The notes: generated by a model not told the origin, from the sequence alone. A stretch of 64,000 nt of DNA from Pachyseris speciosa (GCA_016490735.1 JAEMWC010000991.1:56001-120000); one strand, 5' to 3'; counted from the first letter of the stretch, positions 50,001 through 62,094 are shown. Numbers and translations: made by a program.

Positions 50001-50870
50001 CAATTTTTCACCATGCTCTTTTCGAAAAGGGAATAATCACGCTTGAAGATCTCATAAGGGATCATAATGATTTTATTGTCAAGGGGAATCCATATAGGTT
50101 GGGCTTCTCTCCTATGGAAGTGTTTTATTTGAGGCAAATTCTCGATGCGTTACCGGTGCAATGGCAGAATTCTTTGAGGTCCTGTGGAAACAAAGGTGGA
50201 AACGCTTTTGTTCTCAACGATTTCATCAAGCTTTGGTTAAAGAACAAACAAGTGCGGCTTGATAAACTGATTTCTAAAAACATTTATGGTGTAATACGAT
50301 CTAAGTATGAAACCACCCAACTGCGCAGTCAAAATTCACTGAACATTACTCTAGTGTATACCTAGATTGGCAAGAAATATATAATTTACCTTTTAAAGTG
50401 GTCCTTGACACAAAATCAAGGGAATTCCAGTATAAAATTCTAAACAGATACTTGACAACGAATTCCTTTCTTCATAAAATTGGTTTAATAGCCTCACCTT
50501 TATGTTCATTCTGTCATGCAGAGAGCGAGTCCCTTGAGCGTTTATTTATTTCATGTTCTTTTACCTAGAGTTTCTGGCTGGAGTTTATTTGTTGGTGTAA
50601 AAATATGGGTATAATCTTAGAAGAACTCTCTCAAACGGATAAGCTTTTTGGAATTTGGGATAGGAAAGATGACTTTTTAATACTCAATCAGTGATTAATT
50701 ACAGCTAAACAATATATTTATGATTGTCGTAGAAATACTGTTCGACCATCCTTGAGAGTGTTCTGTACCAAGTGACTAGGCTCTATCAATTAGAATCACA
50801 GATTGCTAAATTAAACAAGAAAGAGCCTAGTCATATTCTTAAATGGAGAAAATATATTAATAGCTTAATT
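47034..50870 (+). pseudogene. LINE ORF2 (AP endonuclease and reverse transcriptase), broken
   Basis: Pieces at 47034-47609, 47621-48322, 48273-49211, 49195-49794 and 49934-50365. The first has AP-endonuclease features (FLQETYS, GNIYAPN, IIIGGDFNVF). The RT domain has NWRPISIINVDAKI, VAIDFQKVFDSV and KGVRQGDPLSPYLF. The catalytic FADD box has become FADY at 49183-49194 and falls at a frameshift. A SINE-tail duplication disrupts the endonuclease (47540-47606). The 3' part is eroded to about 50870. The copy is dead. Confidence 0.85.
47536..47606 (+). repeat. SINE-tail sequence, partly duplicated, inside LINE ORF2
   Basis: CAATTGCGTTCACAACTGTG and the next bases (AGGATCATTCTTCATTTGAT) match the tail of the SINEs at 58567-59565. 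The part starting at CACAACTGTGAGGATCATTC is then repeated immediately. It interrupts the endonuclease reading frame. Confidence 0.75.
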
Positions 50871-51002
50871 CTTGCGTAAGCACATCCTAGCAGTTAGTTT
50901 TCCCTTTGTAGCGATGCTTGTAGTAATTAATATACGCGATATGTTACTTTCGGGTAAACAACACGTAAGCAATACTGTCTTATTTCTAGTTTGTATGCAC
51001 GC

Positions 51003-51031
51003 TTGTGTGTGTGTGTGTGTGTGTGTGTGTG
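51003..51031. repeat. GT microsatellite
   Basis: About 13-14 GT dinucleotides in the LINE 3' region. Confidence 0.9.
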
Positions 51032-51139
51032 AGTTTGTAGGTAATTGTAATTATTGTAATGTAATTATTGTAAGTAATCTATACATGTAGTATTGTTAAA
51101 TATTGTGTCATGTAAAGCAAATAAAAATTGTTAAAAAAA

Positions 51140-52050
51140 ACTACTTATAAACCTGTTTTCCATGAATGCCGTGTGTTTCAAAATTAAGATATAAAAGTCT
51201 TTTAAATTGAATTAATGAATCAGACTCTCTAATGTTACAGGGTAAGCTGTTCCAGAGGGTTGCGCCGCTGTAACTAAAACTATTTTTCAAGTAATTGTTC
51301 TCGGAAAGGGGACAACAAGTTTTTTAACCGAGTCCCTCAGAGCATTTTTTGGTTCAATTCGCGATGAAAATTTAGATGTGAGATATTCAGGAACCAGACC
51401 GTTTTTAAAGACTTGAAAACCATTCGGGCTTTCTGAATTTGACGTTGAGATTGCAAGTTTTTCCAGCCGAGTTTGTGAAACAAGGAATCGACATCAGCGT
51501 CATAGCTCGATGAAGTTATTACTCGTTCAGCCCGGTTTTGTAGTTTTTGTAGCTTATTAGATAATGTTTTGCCACAATTACCCCAAACTGGGCTGCAGTA
51601 ATTAAAGTGAGACTGAACTAGTGAGTTGTATATGCTGATTAGGGTGGATTGAGGCACAAGTGGCTTAACTCGCTTTATGGCTCCGATTGCGCAAGCGATC
51701 TTTTTACACAGTTTATCAATGTGGGAGTTCCACGTTAGACATTCATCGATATATATTTCAAGTGATTTCACAGAGGAAACTTGTTCAATCGGACATTATC
51801 AATGGAGAGTTCGAGTGTATCGGTAAAGTACTTAATCTTTGCCTGGAGCCGATCAACATAAATTCAGTTTTTGTAGCGTTCAGGGTAAGTCTGTTAGACA
51901 CAAGCCATTTGCTTAGATTTTCAAGGTCGTGAGATAGACTAGACTGAATTAGATGTAAATCTGAACCAGCATAAGTAATGTGGGTGTCATCAACATACAT
52001 TCTAGGTACGTTGAACGATAGACAGTAAGGCAAATCGTTAATATAAATTA
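51140..52050 (-). mobile_element. Jockey/CR1-like LINE, 3' half (interrupted by L1)
   Basis: The minus strand encodes the C-terminal part of a non-LTR reverse transcriptase. One frame (52033-51785) has RMYVDDTHITYAG, the Y/FxDD box, followed by NRLTLNATKTEFM. The other (51771-51337) has LTWNSHIDKLCKKI, NSLVQSHFNYCSPVWG and LQKLQNRAERVI. The two are out of frame with one another near 51771-51785. The element is 5'-truncated at about 52050. Confidence 0.85.
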
Positions 52051-52051
52051 G

Positions 52052-53428
52052 AAATTGAGCTGATTTTAGTTAGCTTACCTCCTAAATTGTCGTTTACCAA
52101 GCCTAAATGTAGCCTCCCACGCCGAGGCGGGACTTCAGACTTCAGACTTCAGACTTCTGACTTCAGACTTCAGACTTCGGACTTCGGACTTCAGACTTCA
52201 GACTTCAGACTTCAGACTTCAGACTTAAAGCAAACCAAGGAATAATATTAGTTCTGCGGGAAAAGGTTGAATCATGACAATTTTGCACGGCGTATTTAGG
52301 TGTCACGCAATAGCCTTGTGAAATCAGTATGAAATTGCCCTACTCTCAGTTTCGTTCAAGCGTTAGCCCTTTGTCAAAGACTGTTAAGTGTCACCCTCGT
52401 TAAACAATGTTGATTGATTTATTTATTTATTTTATTTAATCCGAAGGACGAAAACGTCAGCACTCGAATCTCTTTACGAACTTTCCAGATGCCTCAAATA
52501 TTTTGAAATAGGCTTGATAATGGGTACTTTTAACAGGCCTGCAGCGTCCAAATCCTAATCGTTTCAAATTATCTGTTATTTCTATTAAAAAAATGCATTA
52601 ACCTTTCCTCTGTGTTTTGTGGTACTCGGTGGTTGGGGACTATATACCCAACGAGCTCCTCAAACTCCCGCGAGTAATCTCTGGATTATGCCCCGAAAAG
52701 AGTTTTACAGGCTTCCGCATCTTCTTAGTGGTGAACATCAACGAGATAACTGTGTGTCGAATATACTTCAGGCACAAAGCACATTACGTCTGGCTTTCCT
52801 CCGAGAGCATCCGTGCGTTATTGTCAACTCTTTGTTTCTTGATATTCCACAGTTTTGCAACAGAGTGGAGTTAGGTATAAAACAAAACTTTAAGCATTTT
52901 TTAAGAAACGGATCAACATCTAAAAAGTCCGAAGTCCGAAGTCCGAAGTCTGAAGTCTGAAGTCTGAAGTCTGAAGTCTGAAGTCTGAAGTCTGAAGACT
53001 GAAGTTCGAAGTCTGAAGTCTGAAGTCTGGAGACTGAAGTCTGAAGTCCCTCCTCGGCTTATGGTGTTACGAACTAACGAACAAAAAATATACAAAGGCA
53101 CGCAAACGCTTTCAAAATCTCTATCATCAAAACTAAGGAGAAAAAAAAGAAACAGAAATAAAATCGACTTAGCGAGTTTCGATCATCCGGCCTGTTATAT
53201 CCGTGGAAGTATGCGAGTGCCGTGTCCTAAGAAAACCGCGCACTTACCAGTGGAGTTACTTTATTGTGTTATTTGTTGGATGCGCCTTTCGTTCCGCATC
53301 CTTGCACTTAGATATCTCGACGGATTCGAAACAGTGGTTCGATGTCTTTGTAACTTCTATCTGGTGTAGCATTTAGGCTTGGTAAACGACAATTTAGGAG
53401 GTAAGCTAACTAAAATCAGCTCAATTTG
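52052..53428. repeat. 1.4-kb element with ~60-bp inverted ends and inverted 7-bp arrays
   Basis: The left end (52052-52112, TTGAGCTGATTTTAGTTAGC) is the near-perfect reverse complement of the right end (53367-53428, GCTAACTAAAATCAGCTCAA). Inside lie two arrays of the 7-bp unit ACTTCAG, on the plus strand at 52131-52226 and on the minus strand at 52925-53048, flanked by GCCGAGG/CCTCGGC. The core shows no domain. A non-autonomous DNA transposon is the simplest reading. Confidence 0.75.
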
Positions 53429-53431
53429 ATG

Positions 53432-54335
53432 AATGATCTTATCGCTCTACTGCCTTAGAAGACCGGCTCGCTGTTCCGGAAAGAACCGATTTCGTTTCCG
53501 TCGTTTTGACTTTGTTCCCTTAGATTTGCTTTGCAAAAGACCAGCTTTAAGCTATAACTATATATTTGTGTTGAATCATTGGTTTATCGTTGGCAAAACC
53601 GCTATAAACAGTGTAAATATTATGTAACTTGAACGCAGAAGGCTTTCGCGTTGCCGACAAAGACATGTAAACATTGGCTTTCTTTGTTTCGAACGGCTAG
53701 GTTCGGTAAAGCGGACTGATGCTGTTGACAGCAACCGATATAACTTCTTTCTGGGGCAGCATTTAGGCCAGGTAAAAGCTTATTTACGAAGTAAACAAAC
53801 CAGAACAACACGCTCTATGAGCGTTAACTCGGGATACTTTTGTGCTGCAGAAGCCGGACGCAAGCTTTCTGATTCTCGAAACTATCCAGTTAGTGGTTTG
53901 CTTTTAGCCTTTTTGGCCAAGGCCATTTTGTTCACGTACGAGCAAAGCTCGTTAAACTGTTTTGAGAGTTCCCATCCATATTCGTAGTCAGCTGTTGTTG
54001 TTTACTTCTAAATTAAGTGGCAACATCTGGACTTTACTTTGGCTCTCTCAAAACATTTTTTCTCTCATTTTGTCTCTTCACATAGACACTTCTCTTAACA
54101 TATTGGATATTCAAAACTCGAAAACACAAGGCGAATCGTTTCCGTGTATGTGACATGTTTCTCAGAAGCAATCCAGATGTGACGCATTGTAAAAAGAACT
54201 CGACATTCAAACTGCTCTATTTTCAAAACAACGCGTGTGGGCTAAACTACAGAATACAGGGCCACTTTCAACCATGCACCAAACGAGCCGGCTCGTTTGG
54301 CTCGTTTGCTCTTTGCTCTTTGCGCTGACGTGCAA
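53432..54335 (-). repeat. Right arm of large inverted repeat
   Basis: Counterpart of 44650-45474. A small frame at 53433-53627 and its mirror at 45476-45282 encode almost the same peptide only because the arms are inverted copies. The block 53811-54009 has no partner in the left arm. Self-complementary CAAACGAGCCGGCTCGTTTG lies near 54283. Confidence 0.75.
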
Positions 54336-56792
54336 TGTTCTTCATTCTTACATGCACTGCCGAGGCAGACGAGCCAAACGAGCTGCTAAATATATAACAT
54401 CAACACTCAACGCTCATAATTTTTCCCACTGCCGAGCCAAACGAGCCGGCTCGTTAAAGCAATAAAACAATTTTTTGATGTGTCTTCAACTAATGTCGGC
54501 TTCTTTGTTTTTGCTGCAAAATTGTTGTAGCACCATGTTACTCGAAAGTACACTGACCCTGTCTGAAGAAGGGCTTGTGTTGGACGTTTGATAAAACGAG
54601 AGAAAAAAAAAATGAAATAAAATAACAACCCTCCTACTTATTCTGCGGGTACAGGAATGGGGATAAGATTCTGCTCCGGGGACTCTGAACGTTTATAACA
54701 CTCTTCTTGGTAAATATATAAAACAAACATTGTCAAAATCCGTGACTTACTTTTAAAAAGTTTACTTTGGAAGATTTTGAGGTGGTAAGTCGTTGTTAAT
54801 TGGAGTTTGTTTTTAACGGTAGGTTTATACTAAAACTAAGTGGCAACTACAATATTATTTAAAAATCCGATCTCAGTGCAAATGGGTACAATTAGCCGCA
54901 CAGTGCTTCTATAAACAGACCGATTTTCTTAACGAAATGACTTTTAAGTTAAAGCACTGTAAAACCCTTTGACTGACGTTTCTCTCAGTGTTGAGTTTTA
55001 TTTGCATCGGGTTAATAAAAACAGGAAAGTATGTTTCACTAACACGCTTGGTAACTGCACGGACAGCCTTGCATGACTTTGTTCGATCAGGGAAGTCACA
55101 CATCAGATTGAATGTTGTTCTTTGATGTAGGCCCAGTTGTCAGGTTAGTGCTAGAATCAGACTTAGCCTGTCGGGAAGACAGTTGAAATTGGCCCGTTTT
55201 GTGGGTTGCTGGTGCGTATCATAAACGCCGCAAAATGTTCTTTTTAGTCCATTTCCACCAGTTTTTTAAGAGATGAGTCTTGAATAAAAATGCAATGATT
55301 TCGCACAGGAACGAAATGCCCGCTTATAGAAGTCTTATTTTTCAACCCTGGAAGAAAACATCGGCCTTGAAGCGTAGTTATAATTATATTTACAGCCCAA
55401 ACTTCTCATTTTCACGCCCTAGCAGGTATCCTATTGTTCCTCCTATATTCTCTTTTTTTTTCTCTTTCCGCGTTTGGTTTGTAAACAATCCATTCTGGCC
55501 TGACAACAAAATCCAACAGAAAACATTCTTGCAGATTTGGCTTTGTGTTGAGGATATAAGGAAAAGAGGTGATGGGAAAAATCAAAACTTCTGGCGGCGA
55601 GGAATCCATCTTTGATTTTGCGCGTCTGCCGTGAACTCTGAACAAAAGTTGGTGTTTACAGCAAGGAGTCTTCAGCTGCAAAAAAACCGAAATTGCACCC
55701 CAACCGACTCTTGTTATCACTCGCGGAACTCCTTAATGGGCTTTAATGAATGCAAATAAAATAGCTCTTGATACCGCTATCGAACGTTCTTTTCTTCTTC
55801 AGAGACAAAAGAAAAACTAAAGACAAAGGTAGACAAATGACGATTAACTCTGCTATTTTTTAAACAATTGGTTTCATTATTTACAAGAAAACCAACCACA
55901 TTCTTGAAAATCTTGCTGTCTATGACCCCATCCATACAGCAATTCGAATGAAAACGACGAACGTCTTGTCGCCTCGAAACTAATAAAAACATTTACATCC
56001 ACACTATAGCTAAAGGAAAATTAAACAAAACCTCACAAATATCCTAAGCGCTGAGGACTCCTACATTGATGTCCCTGAAATTATCCTAAAAATGAAATCG
56101 TTCTCTATCCATATCTCAATATATATAGTCTAATAAGTATACAGTTCAGGCTTATTATAGTTATTTAACCACCGTATAATAGCATATATACTTTTATTTA
56201 CTCGTTATGTGTAATCATTTATTAACTAAACTTATCTGTAACTTAATCACTAAGTAACTGTAACTTCCATCTCCAAGCGTACCGGCCTAGATTAGCCTTT
56301 GCTACCCGCCGGTATGCTTAAATGTGTATGTAATTATTTTTCATTTTGTTTGTAAAAATTGTAACAATTGTACATTATGAAATAAATAGTTGATTGAGTT
56401 GATTGATTGACATTTGTTCGTTTATATCGCTTAATGTTTCCATGGCAACGACATTTCACGGTCACTTTTTTTAACGAGAAAATGTTTATCTTTTCATCGC
56501 CATGAACGTAACCTTGAACCGACCAATTTTCAAAGCATTAGGGTGAATTAATCAACGGTGTTACCATTTTCAGTGTGATCACTATGTTGCGGTGGCTAAA
56601 CGCTGAGAAGCGAAAGCAATCGTCCCGCTCTTTGGTCGAAGAACCCCATGGCTAGAAATGAGGAGCACGCGTGCGCAGTTCGTAGCGACACTTAGAAAAA
56701 TCACGCTAAAAACATGGTGGGCATAAATAGAGAGACTTGAGTGAAGAATATTCATTTTTTTGTCATACCTCTCTAAGCTTTTGTCTTTTCCA
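54336..56792. other. Non-coding host DNA
   Basis: No gene recognised in about 2.5 kb. More GAGCCAAACGAGC words lie near 54369 and 54434. The remainder is AT-rich, with frames that lack any domain. Confidence 0.4.
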
Positions 56793-57208
56793 CTGGTATC
56801 AATCTGATCCTGTTTCTTGACATCGATAGTCGTTCTTTGACACAATAATAAGTCACTTTCCAGCTTTATCCGCCACCGTTTTGAACTTTGAAGTTAAGCT
56901 TTCTCCTTAATTTGGTAAGAAAAGTATGGCGGAATGCCTTTTCCAGCTCAATCGCCTTTGAAAAATCTAACTTTGCATGCCCGTACGGGAACGAATTCCC
57001 TGGTATCAATCTGATCCTGTTTCTTGACATCGATAGTCGTTCTTTGACACAAAAATTAGTCACTTTCCAGTTTTATCCGCCACGATTTTGAACTTTGAAG
57101 TTGAGCTTTCTTCTTTGGTAAGAAAAGTATGGCGGAATGCCTTTTCCAGCCGCCGGAATCGCCTTCGAAAAATCTAACTTTGCAAGCCCCTACGGGAACG
57201 AATTGCCT
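56793..57208. repeat. Tandem duplication, two ~207-bp units
   Basis: Unit 1 (about 56793-57000) and unit 2 (57001-57208) both start TGGTATCAATCTGATCCTG and end GGGAACGAATT(C/G)CC, with small differences. A third copy starts (TGGTATCAATC) and breaks off at 57220. Confidence 0.8.
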
Positions 57209-57220
57209 GGTATCAATCAG

Positions 57221-58120
57221 AAATATTGTTCCAAAACAATGTAGGTCACGTCCATGGAACAGTTTCGGTCCACCACGGTAATCAGCATTGAAGATGGAAT
57301 TTTTTCAAGTCTACTTGAATGAAGGTAAGTCTTCATAGAAGCGCCATGAGTGCTGTGAGCGTCTCGCAAGTTTCAATTTTTCGCAAGTTCGAAGTACTAC
57401 CAGCCATTTTGTTATATCATTCTTCTCTTTCCCAGGCTTTTTACGGATAGAAACCCTCGGTAAAAGACTGAGAATGACAACAAATCCTTGCGGCGAGATA
57501 GCGGGAAAATTAAAAAGGAGGAAATCAAATTATTTCTTCGCTGTTGCAGACAACCGTAGATTACTCAACGGGGCCGCCATCTTTTTTTTTTTTTTTTTTG
57601 AACCGCCTGCGAATTTCTATGGCAACGATCATCTAATAGCATCTCGCCAAAGACAGAAAGTAATTGACAGCTCTCCAGACTTCTCTGAAGTGACTTCGCC
57701 CCCCAACGTCCCTCATTTCTTGCCATGCGAGGACTGTGGGTAATGAGGTCAATGGGATTGAGAGAGAGGCGGCCCTCACTTGTGCCCGTAAAATAACTGC
57801 AGTGCAAGGCACGTGGACTAAAACTCAAGTGCACTGAAGCACGTGTGACATGCGTGTCAGGAAAAGGTATTGGGTAATTAAACGGTACAGGCATTCAAAA
57901 TGGCAGTGAATGAAACCCATTGGAGTGGAAATTAAGATATATTCGCGGATGAACAAGAAGCAAAAATCAAGTTAGTGAATTTTCCATAATTAACGTGAAA
58001 TCAGAATGAATAAATGAAAATCATATATGAAGTTCAAATATATGATTTTCAGATAGTCATTCTCGCATATTCATCACTCACGGGTGTATTACGAGCCAAC
58101 AAAAATGGCCAGCTCCCAGT
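57221..58120. other. Non-coding host DNA
   Basis: No gene recognised. A T-run of about 18 lies at 57582-57599. ATATATGA-type inverted words occur near 58023-58050. Confidence 0.4.
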
Positions 58121-58121
58121 G

Positions 58122-58192
58122 GCTTGTTAGATCAGTCTGTAGAGCGCTGCACCGGTATCGCAGAGGTCGTGGGTTAAAATCCCGTACAAGCC
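58122..58192 (+). repeat. tRNA-Thr-derived SINE head
   Basis: The acceptor arms GGCTTGT/ACAAGCC pair perfectly, and the anticodon loop would carry GGT (Thr). The B box is degenerate (GGGTTAAAATCCC), and the D and anticodon arms have mismatches. The downstream CCTGAATTTTTTTTTCAGGC hairpin is the SINE tail signature also seen at 58567-59565. A functional tRNA gene is unlikely. Confidence 0.6.
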
Positions 58193-58566
58193 TGAATTTT
58201 TTTTTCAGGCTTTATTTTTACTACTGCTCAAGTAGTGTGCATAACTGCGATGAGCATTCACATATTCATCGTTTACTCGAAGCATAGTTCATAGAGAGAA
58301 ATGGTTATGAAACCGAGCAAAGTTCTTTGTAATATGTGTTTGTTTGCTATTTTTGGGATTGACCGTGCACAATAACAATAGGTGGTTACGCAATGTTCAT
58401 GCAACTAACCAATAGAAACATTGCGATTATGTAATTCATGCATAGTGCATGAGCTTAAAACAAAGAAATGTGCACGGTTATGGACCTTCCAGCATAAATC
58501 TTGGACTCTTTGACTTGCTCCTTTGATGTTTACCGGGTTTCCTAACCATTTAACTCTATTAACTAT

Positions 58567-58734
58567 ATGAATGATATATGAAATGAATCATATATGAACT
58601 GCGGAAATGAAATCAAACGAAGAATGATCCTCGCAGTTGTGAACGCAATTAATGCAATTGCGAAAAGAAGCCTGAAAAAAATTCAGGACTTCAACGGGGT
58701 TTGAACCCGTGACCCCGCGATTACCGGTGCGATA

Positions 58735-58774
<40 letters not shown>

Positions 58775-58985
58775 AGGTCAATTGTGGGTTCATATGATCC
58801 CGTGAAAGAAATGAGTATGAATGATATATGAAATGAATCATATATGAACTGCGGAAATGAAATCAAACGAAGAATGATCCTCGCAGTTGTGAACGCAATT
58901 AATGCAATTGCGAAAAAAAGCCTGAAAAAAAATTCAGGACTTCAACGGGGTTTGAACCCGTGACCTCGCGATTACCGGTGCGATA

Positions 58986-59025
<40 letters not shown>

Positions 59026-59565
59026 AGGTCAATTGTGGGTTCATATGATCCCGTGAAAGAACATCATATATGATTCAGTTCATATATGATTCATTTCATA
59101 TATCATTCATACTCATTTCTTTCACGGGAACATATGAACCCACATTTGACCTGCTCCCAACGTCAGTGGCTTCATAGCTCAATTGGTTAGAGTATCGCAC
59201 CGGTAATCGCGAGGTCACGGGTTCAAACCCCGTTGAAGTCCTGAATTTTTTTCAGGCTTCTTTTCGCAATTGCATTAATTGCGTTCACAACTGCGAGGAT
59301 CATTCTTCGTTTGATTTCATTTCCGCAGTTCATATATGATTCATTTCATATATCATTCATACTCATTTCTTTCACGGGATCATATGAACCCACAATTGAC
59401 CTGCTCCCAACGTCAGTGGTTTCATAGCTCAGTTGGTTAGAGTATCGCACCGGTAATCGCGAGGTCACGGGTTCAAACCCCGTTGAAGTCCTGAATTTTT
59501 TTCAGGCTTCTTTTCGCAATTGCATTAATTGCGTTCACAACTGCGAGGATCATTCTTCGTTTGAT
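58567..59565. repeat. Palindrome of four SINE units flanked by a 12-bp direct repeat
   Basis: Four tRNA-like SINE units of about 245 bp lie in the order minus, minus, plus, plus. Their tRNA-like heads are at 58687-58759, 58938-59010, 59168-59240 and 59418-59490. All share the same head (GGCTTCATAGCTCAGTTGGT, B box GGGTTCAAACCCC) with the same mispaired anticodon arm. The tail is GCAATTGCATTAATTGCGTT onwards. The centre lies near 59060-59110. TCTATTAACTAT occurs at 58555-58566 and again at 59566-59577, bracketing the entire array. Confidence 0.85.
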
Positions 59566-59607
59566 TCTATTAACTATGCTCGAAGTGACCTCTAATACTT
59601 GGTTTTC

Positions 59608-59720
59608 ACTTTTTTTTTTTTAACAACTTTATTGATTACAACACAAAGACAACTATTTACAATCAGTTACTGTTAATTAAAGGTACATACACTTCTGACA
59701 ATACGGAATGTTGTACTACT
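59608..59720 (-). repeat. Possible 3' end of a non-LTR element
   Basis: TTTTTTTTTTAACAACTTTATTGATTAC reads on the minus strand as a sequence ending in GTTAAAAAAA, like the A-rich 3' end of the L1-like LINE at 51139. The remainder is not recognised. Confidence 0.35.
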
Positions 59721-60555
59721 AGCAACTATACCTACATCAGATACGCCATATATTAACGATACGTATACAATAACCACACTACTAACAATACAATGCTTTA
59801 CTTAGTACGTAACCAACAATACACCCCTGTAATTATCTATTATAATAATTGTTTTTATTATTTAGTTTTTGTACAGAAACAGCTAGTAATGAAGGGCGAC
59901 TACATTTATACTTGCATCCACTAACGCAGAACAACAATTGATACAGTATCTACACACGTTCACGAAGCTAGTGTTAACATCAGAAAGAAAGAAACAACCG
60001 GTTTTCACTTGAAGTCACTAAACTCTATAATTTTGAGTGGTGCATTTTGCCGAATATCTCGAGTGCTGGATATTGCACAGCCCTGAGGCTTTGGCATGTT
60101 GTTTATTTATGACTCTTCTAAAATTAATATCTCAATTTCTTTCATCTATTGATGATTTAAAGCGAGTTACAATGCAGTTGCTTAAAGTAAGAGCTTCTTT
60201 TTATTTCGTGGCTTGCTGATTTCAAAATATCTACAAACTTTGAGGCTATTACCATCGAATTCCGACGAGTTTTACTTTTTTTGAACTCCTTTTTCCGACA
60301 CCGCCGTTGAAAATCTACAAGCGATCTTAGTTCATCTTCGAGAAGAAGAGTATTTGGACAAAATTCCGATTTGAAACGCACTTGTAAATGTACCTTTTTA
60401 CGGCACAAGCACAAGATTTTCTAATGACATGATATGGAAGCGATGCCATTGAGAAAACAGGAAACACGACGAGCCCCAAACTATGTGAAAGAAATAAGAA
60501 GAGGTCCATGAGGGTTGAAAAACGTGTCCACCAGGTTTGAGATGATCAAGACCAG
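59721..60555. other. Non-coding host DNA
   Basis: No gene recognised. Only short domain-free frames are seen. Confidence 0.4.
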
Positions 60556-60858
60556 TCCGAGGGGGGGAAGAAGGGGGGGGGGGGGGGGTCTAATTCAGAC
60601 CAAAATCTGTGATTTTCCCTACCCTATTTCAGACTTAACCAAAAATTCGATACCCTATCTCAGACCTATTTCACGTACACGGTTGACGTGAACATAATTT
60701 GAGAAGGGCTTTTGTGACTCACGAACCATACCCTATTTCAGACCAACATGATTAAAATCGATATCCTAGTTCAGACCAAAACGGCTTAAAAACCATACCC
60801 TTCAGGGCCGCACATACCTATCTATCCCATATAAGGGAGTAGCCCCCCCCCCTCCCCC
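60556..60858. repeat. Short element with TACCCTATTTCAGAC repeats and G-/C-run ends
   Basis: The left end holds runs of G (60560-60588) and the right end runs of C (60844-60858), giving inverted CCGAGGGGGGG-like and CCCTCCCCCGG ends. Inside, TACCCTATTTCAGAC variants recur about six times. It is probably a MITE-like repeat. Confidence 0.55.
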
Positions 60859-61940
60859 GGAGGGTATGAAGTGTATTACCTTTACTTGGGATGCATTTCT
60901 TTGAGACTTTTTCGGAATACGAATGCACTCAGAATAAACAGGGTTGTTGGAATTAGTTCATTTATTGTTTCGTCTACTCATTTAGTGTGTTACCAGCTAG
61001 GTGAGGGATGAAAGAAAAATTGAATCTCCCAAATCGAATTAACAGTAATACTTATCTTGGCTTCTTAAAATGCTACTAATTTTGTTGGTGTATATATGAG
61101 TAGTACGCTGAACCAAGTATTCGGGCTTAAAAGCGTAGTAGCATGGGAGTTTTCTCTGATAGTATTTTCACCAAAAACGTACTGAGGCCTACAATGGGTA
61201 CCAGAGGTTCTTTTCTTCGTTTAGCGGGTTAACCGTTCTTCCGGCTAAAAAAAAAATAAATAAATAAAACCTCTGGCACCCAGGGTAACTGAGTCCATTT
61301 CCCGTGAATTTGTAATTCATGAATTGCTCCTGGATCACGTACCAGTGCGAGAAAATCGAGTAAATTTTAATCAAAAATGACCCACAGTATTGCGTATGCG
61401 TAACCAAAAGCACTTTTAAAGAATAGTTTCCAAGAGCTAAAATAGCAGTTTTGAAGACAATTTGGCAATTATTTTCTTTTGCCATCGATAAACAGGTCCC
61501 CTTTGCTTTTCAGATTCTTACTAACAATCCATGACGCTGTCCTATTAACATTGCTGGAGAGGAAGAGAAGAGGCATATTAAATTAAATCCCCAAAAGAGT
61601 GGCTCTAAAACATCGGGTTAACGTTTTGACATTCTTCTGTAACATTTCTGTCGGATCAACGAGATGAGACATTTACATTCCCCCAAGTAAGAGGATTTCT
61701 ACCAACCGTAATAATTGATGCATGAGTGTTTAACTGTCGAGAGCGCATTTCATTGATCAAAAATTGTCAATGTGAAATCATGTATAGCCACGCGCCTAAA
61801 ATTTTAATACGACAAGATGTTAAGGCGTTTAGTCGGGCTTTAAATCTTTAAATGCATGTTCGGTTACTCTTGTGCTTACCTCATCTGTCTGGTGTTCGCT
61901 TCATGATCAGGTATAGCTGCAACACTGCTGGGAAGGTGGA
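60859..61940. other. Non-coding host DNA
   Basis: No gene or repeat recognised. Frames are short and lack domains. Confidence 0.4.
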
Positions 61941-62038
61941 CGGTAATTCGCCTTAGGTTTTCGGTGTCGATTAAAGAGTGCACTCGGGTTTTCGTAACTG
62001 AAACGTGGCCTAAAAGATTCGCAATTAATGGGGAAATC

Positions 62039-62040
<2 letters not shown>
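61941..62040. repeat. Internal fragment of the hAT-like MITE family
   Basis: GGTAATTCGCCTTAGG ... GTCGATTAAAGAGTGCACTC ... AACGTGGCCTAAAAGATTCG matches the interior of the element at 10649-10750. Confidence 0.6.

Positions 62041-62094
<54 letters not shown>
62041..62094. repeat. GATA microsatellite
   Basis: About 13 GATA units. It adjoins ATATATATTTAGCCAAGCC, and a related word (ATATATATTTAGCCATGCC) recurs at 63776, so this may be the microsatellite-bearing end of a LINE. Confidence 0.85.

Larger units (their letters stand above)
45608..51152 (+). mobile_element. L1/Tx1-like LINE, near full length, with 13-bp target-site duplication
   Basis: The direct repeat ACTACTTATAAAC occurs at 45608-45620 and 51140-51152, bracketing 5.5 kb that hold ORF1, ORF2 and an A-rich 3' end (AATAAAAATTGTTAAAAAAAA). 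A T-run of about 23 (45651-45673) lies near the 5' end. It is inserted in the 3' UTR of a jockey/CR1-like LINE, in the opposite orientation. Both frames are damaged. Confidence 0.9.

Noticed and set aside
52617..52960. Frames of 85 and 113 codons in the 1.4-kb inverted-end element
   Set aside because: One runs into the 7-bp repeat array; neither shows a transposase motif.
58687..59490. Four tRNA-Thr-like sequences as real tRNA genes
   Set aside because: All share the same three mismatches in the anticodon stem and are parts of SINE units with a common tail.
62041..62094. CRISPR-like periodic array
   Set aside because: Simple GATA microsatellite without spacers; no CRISPR array was seen anywhere in the window.
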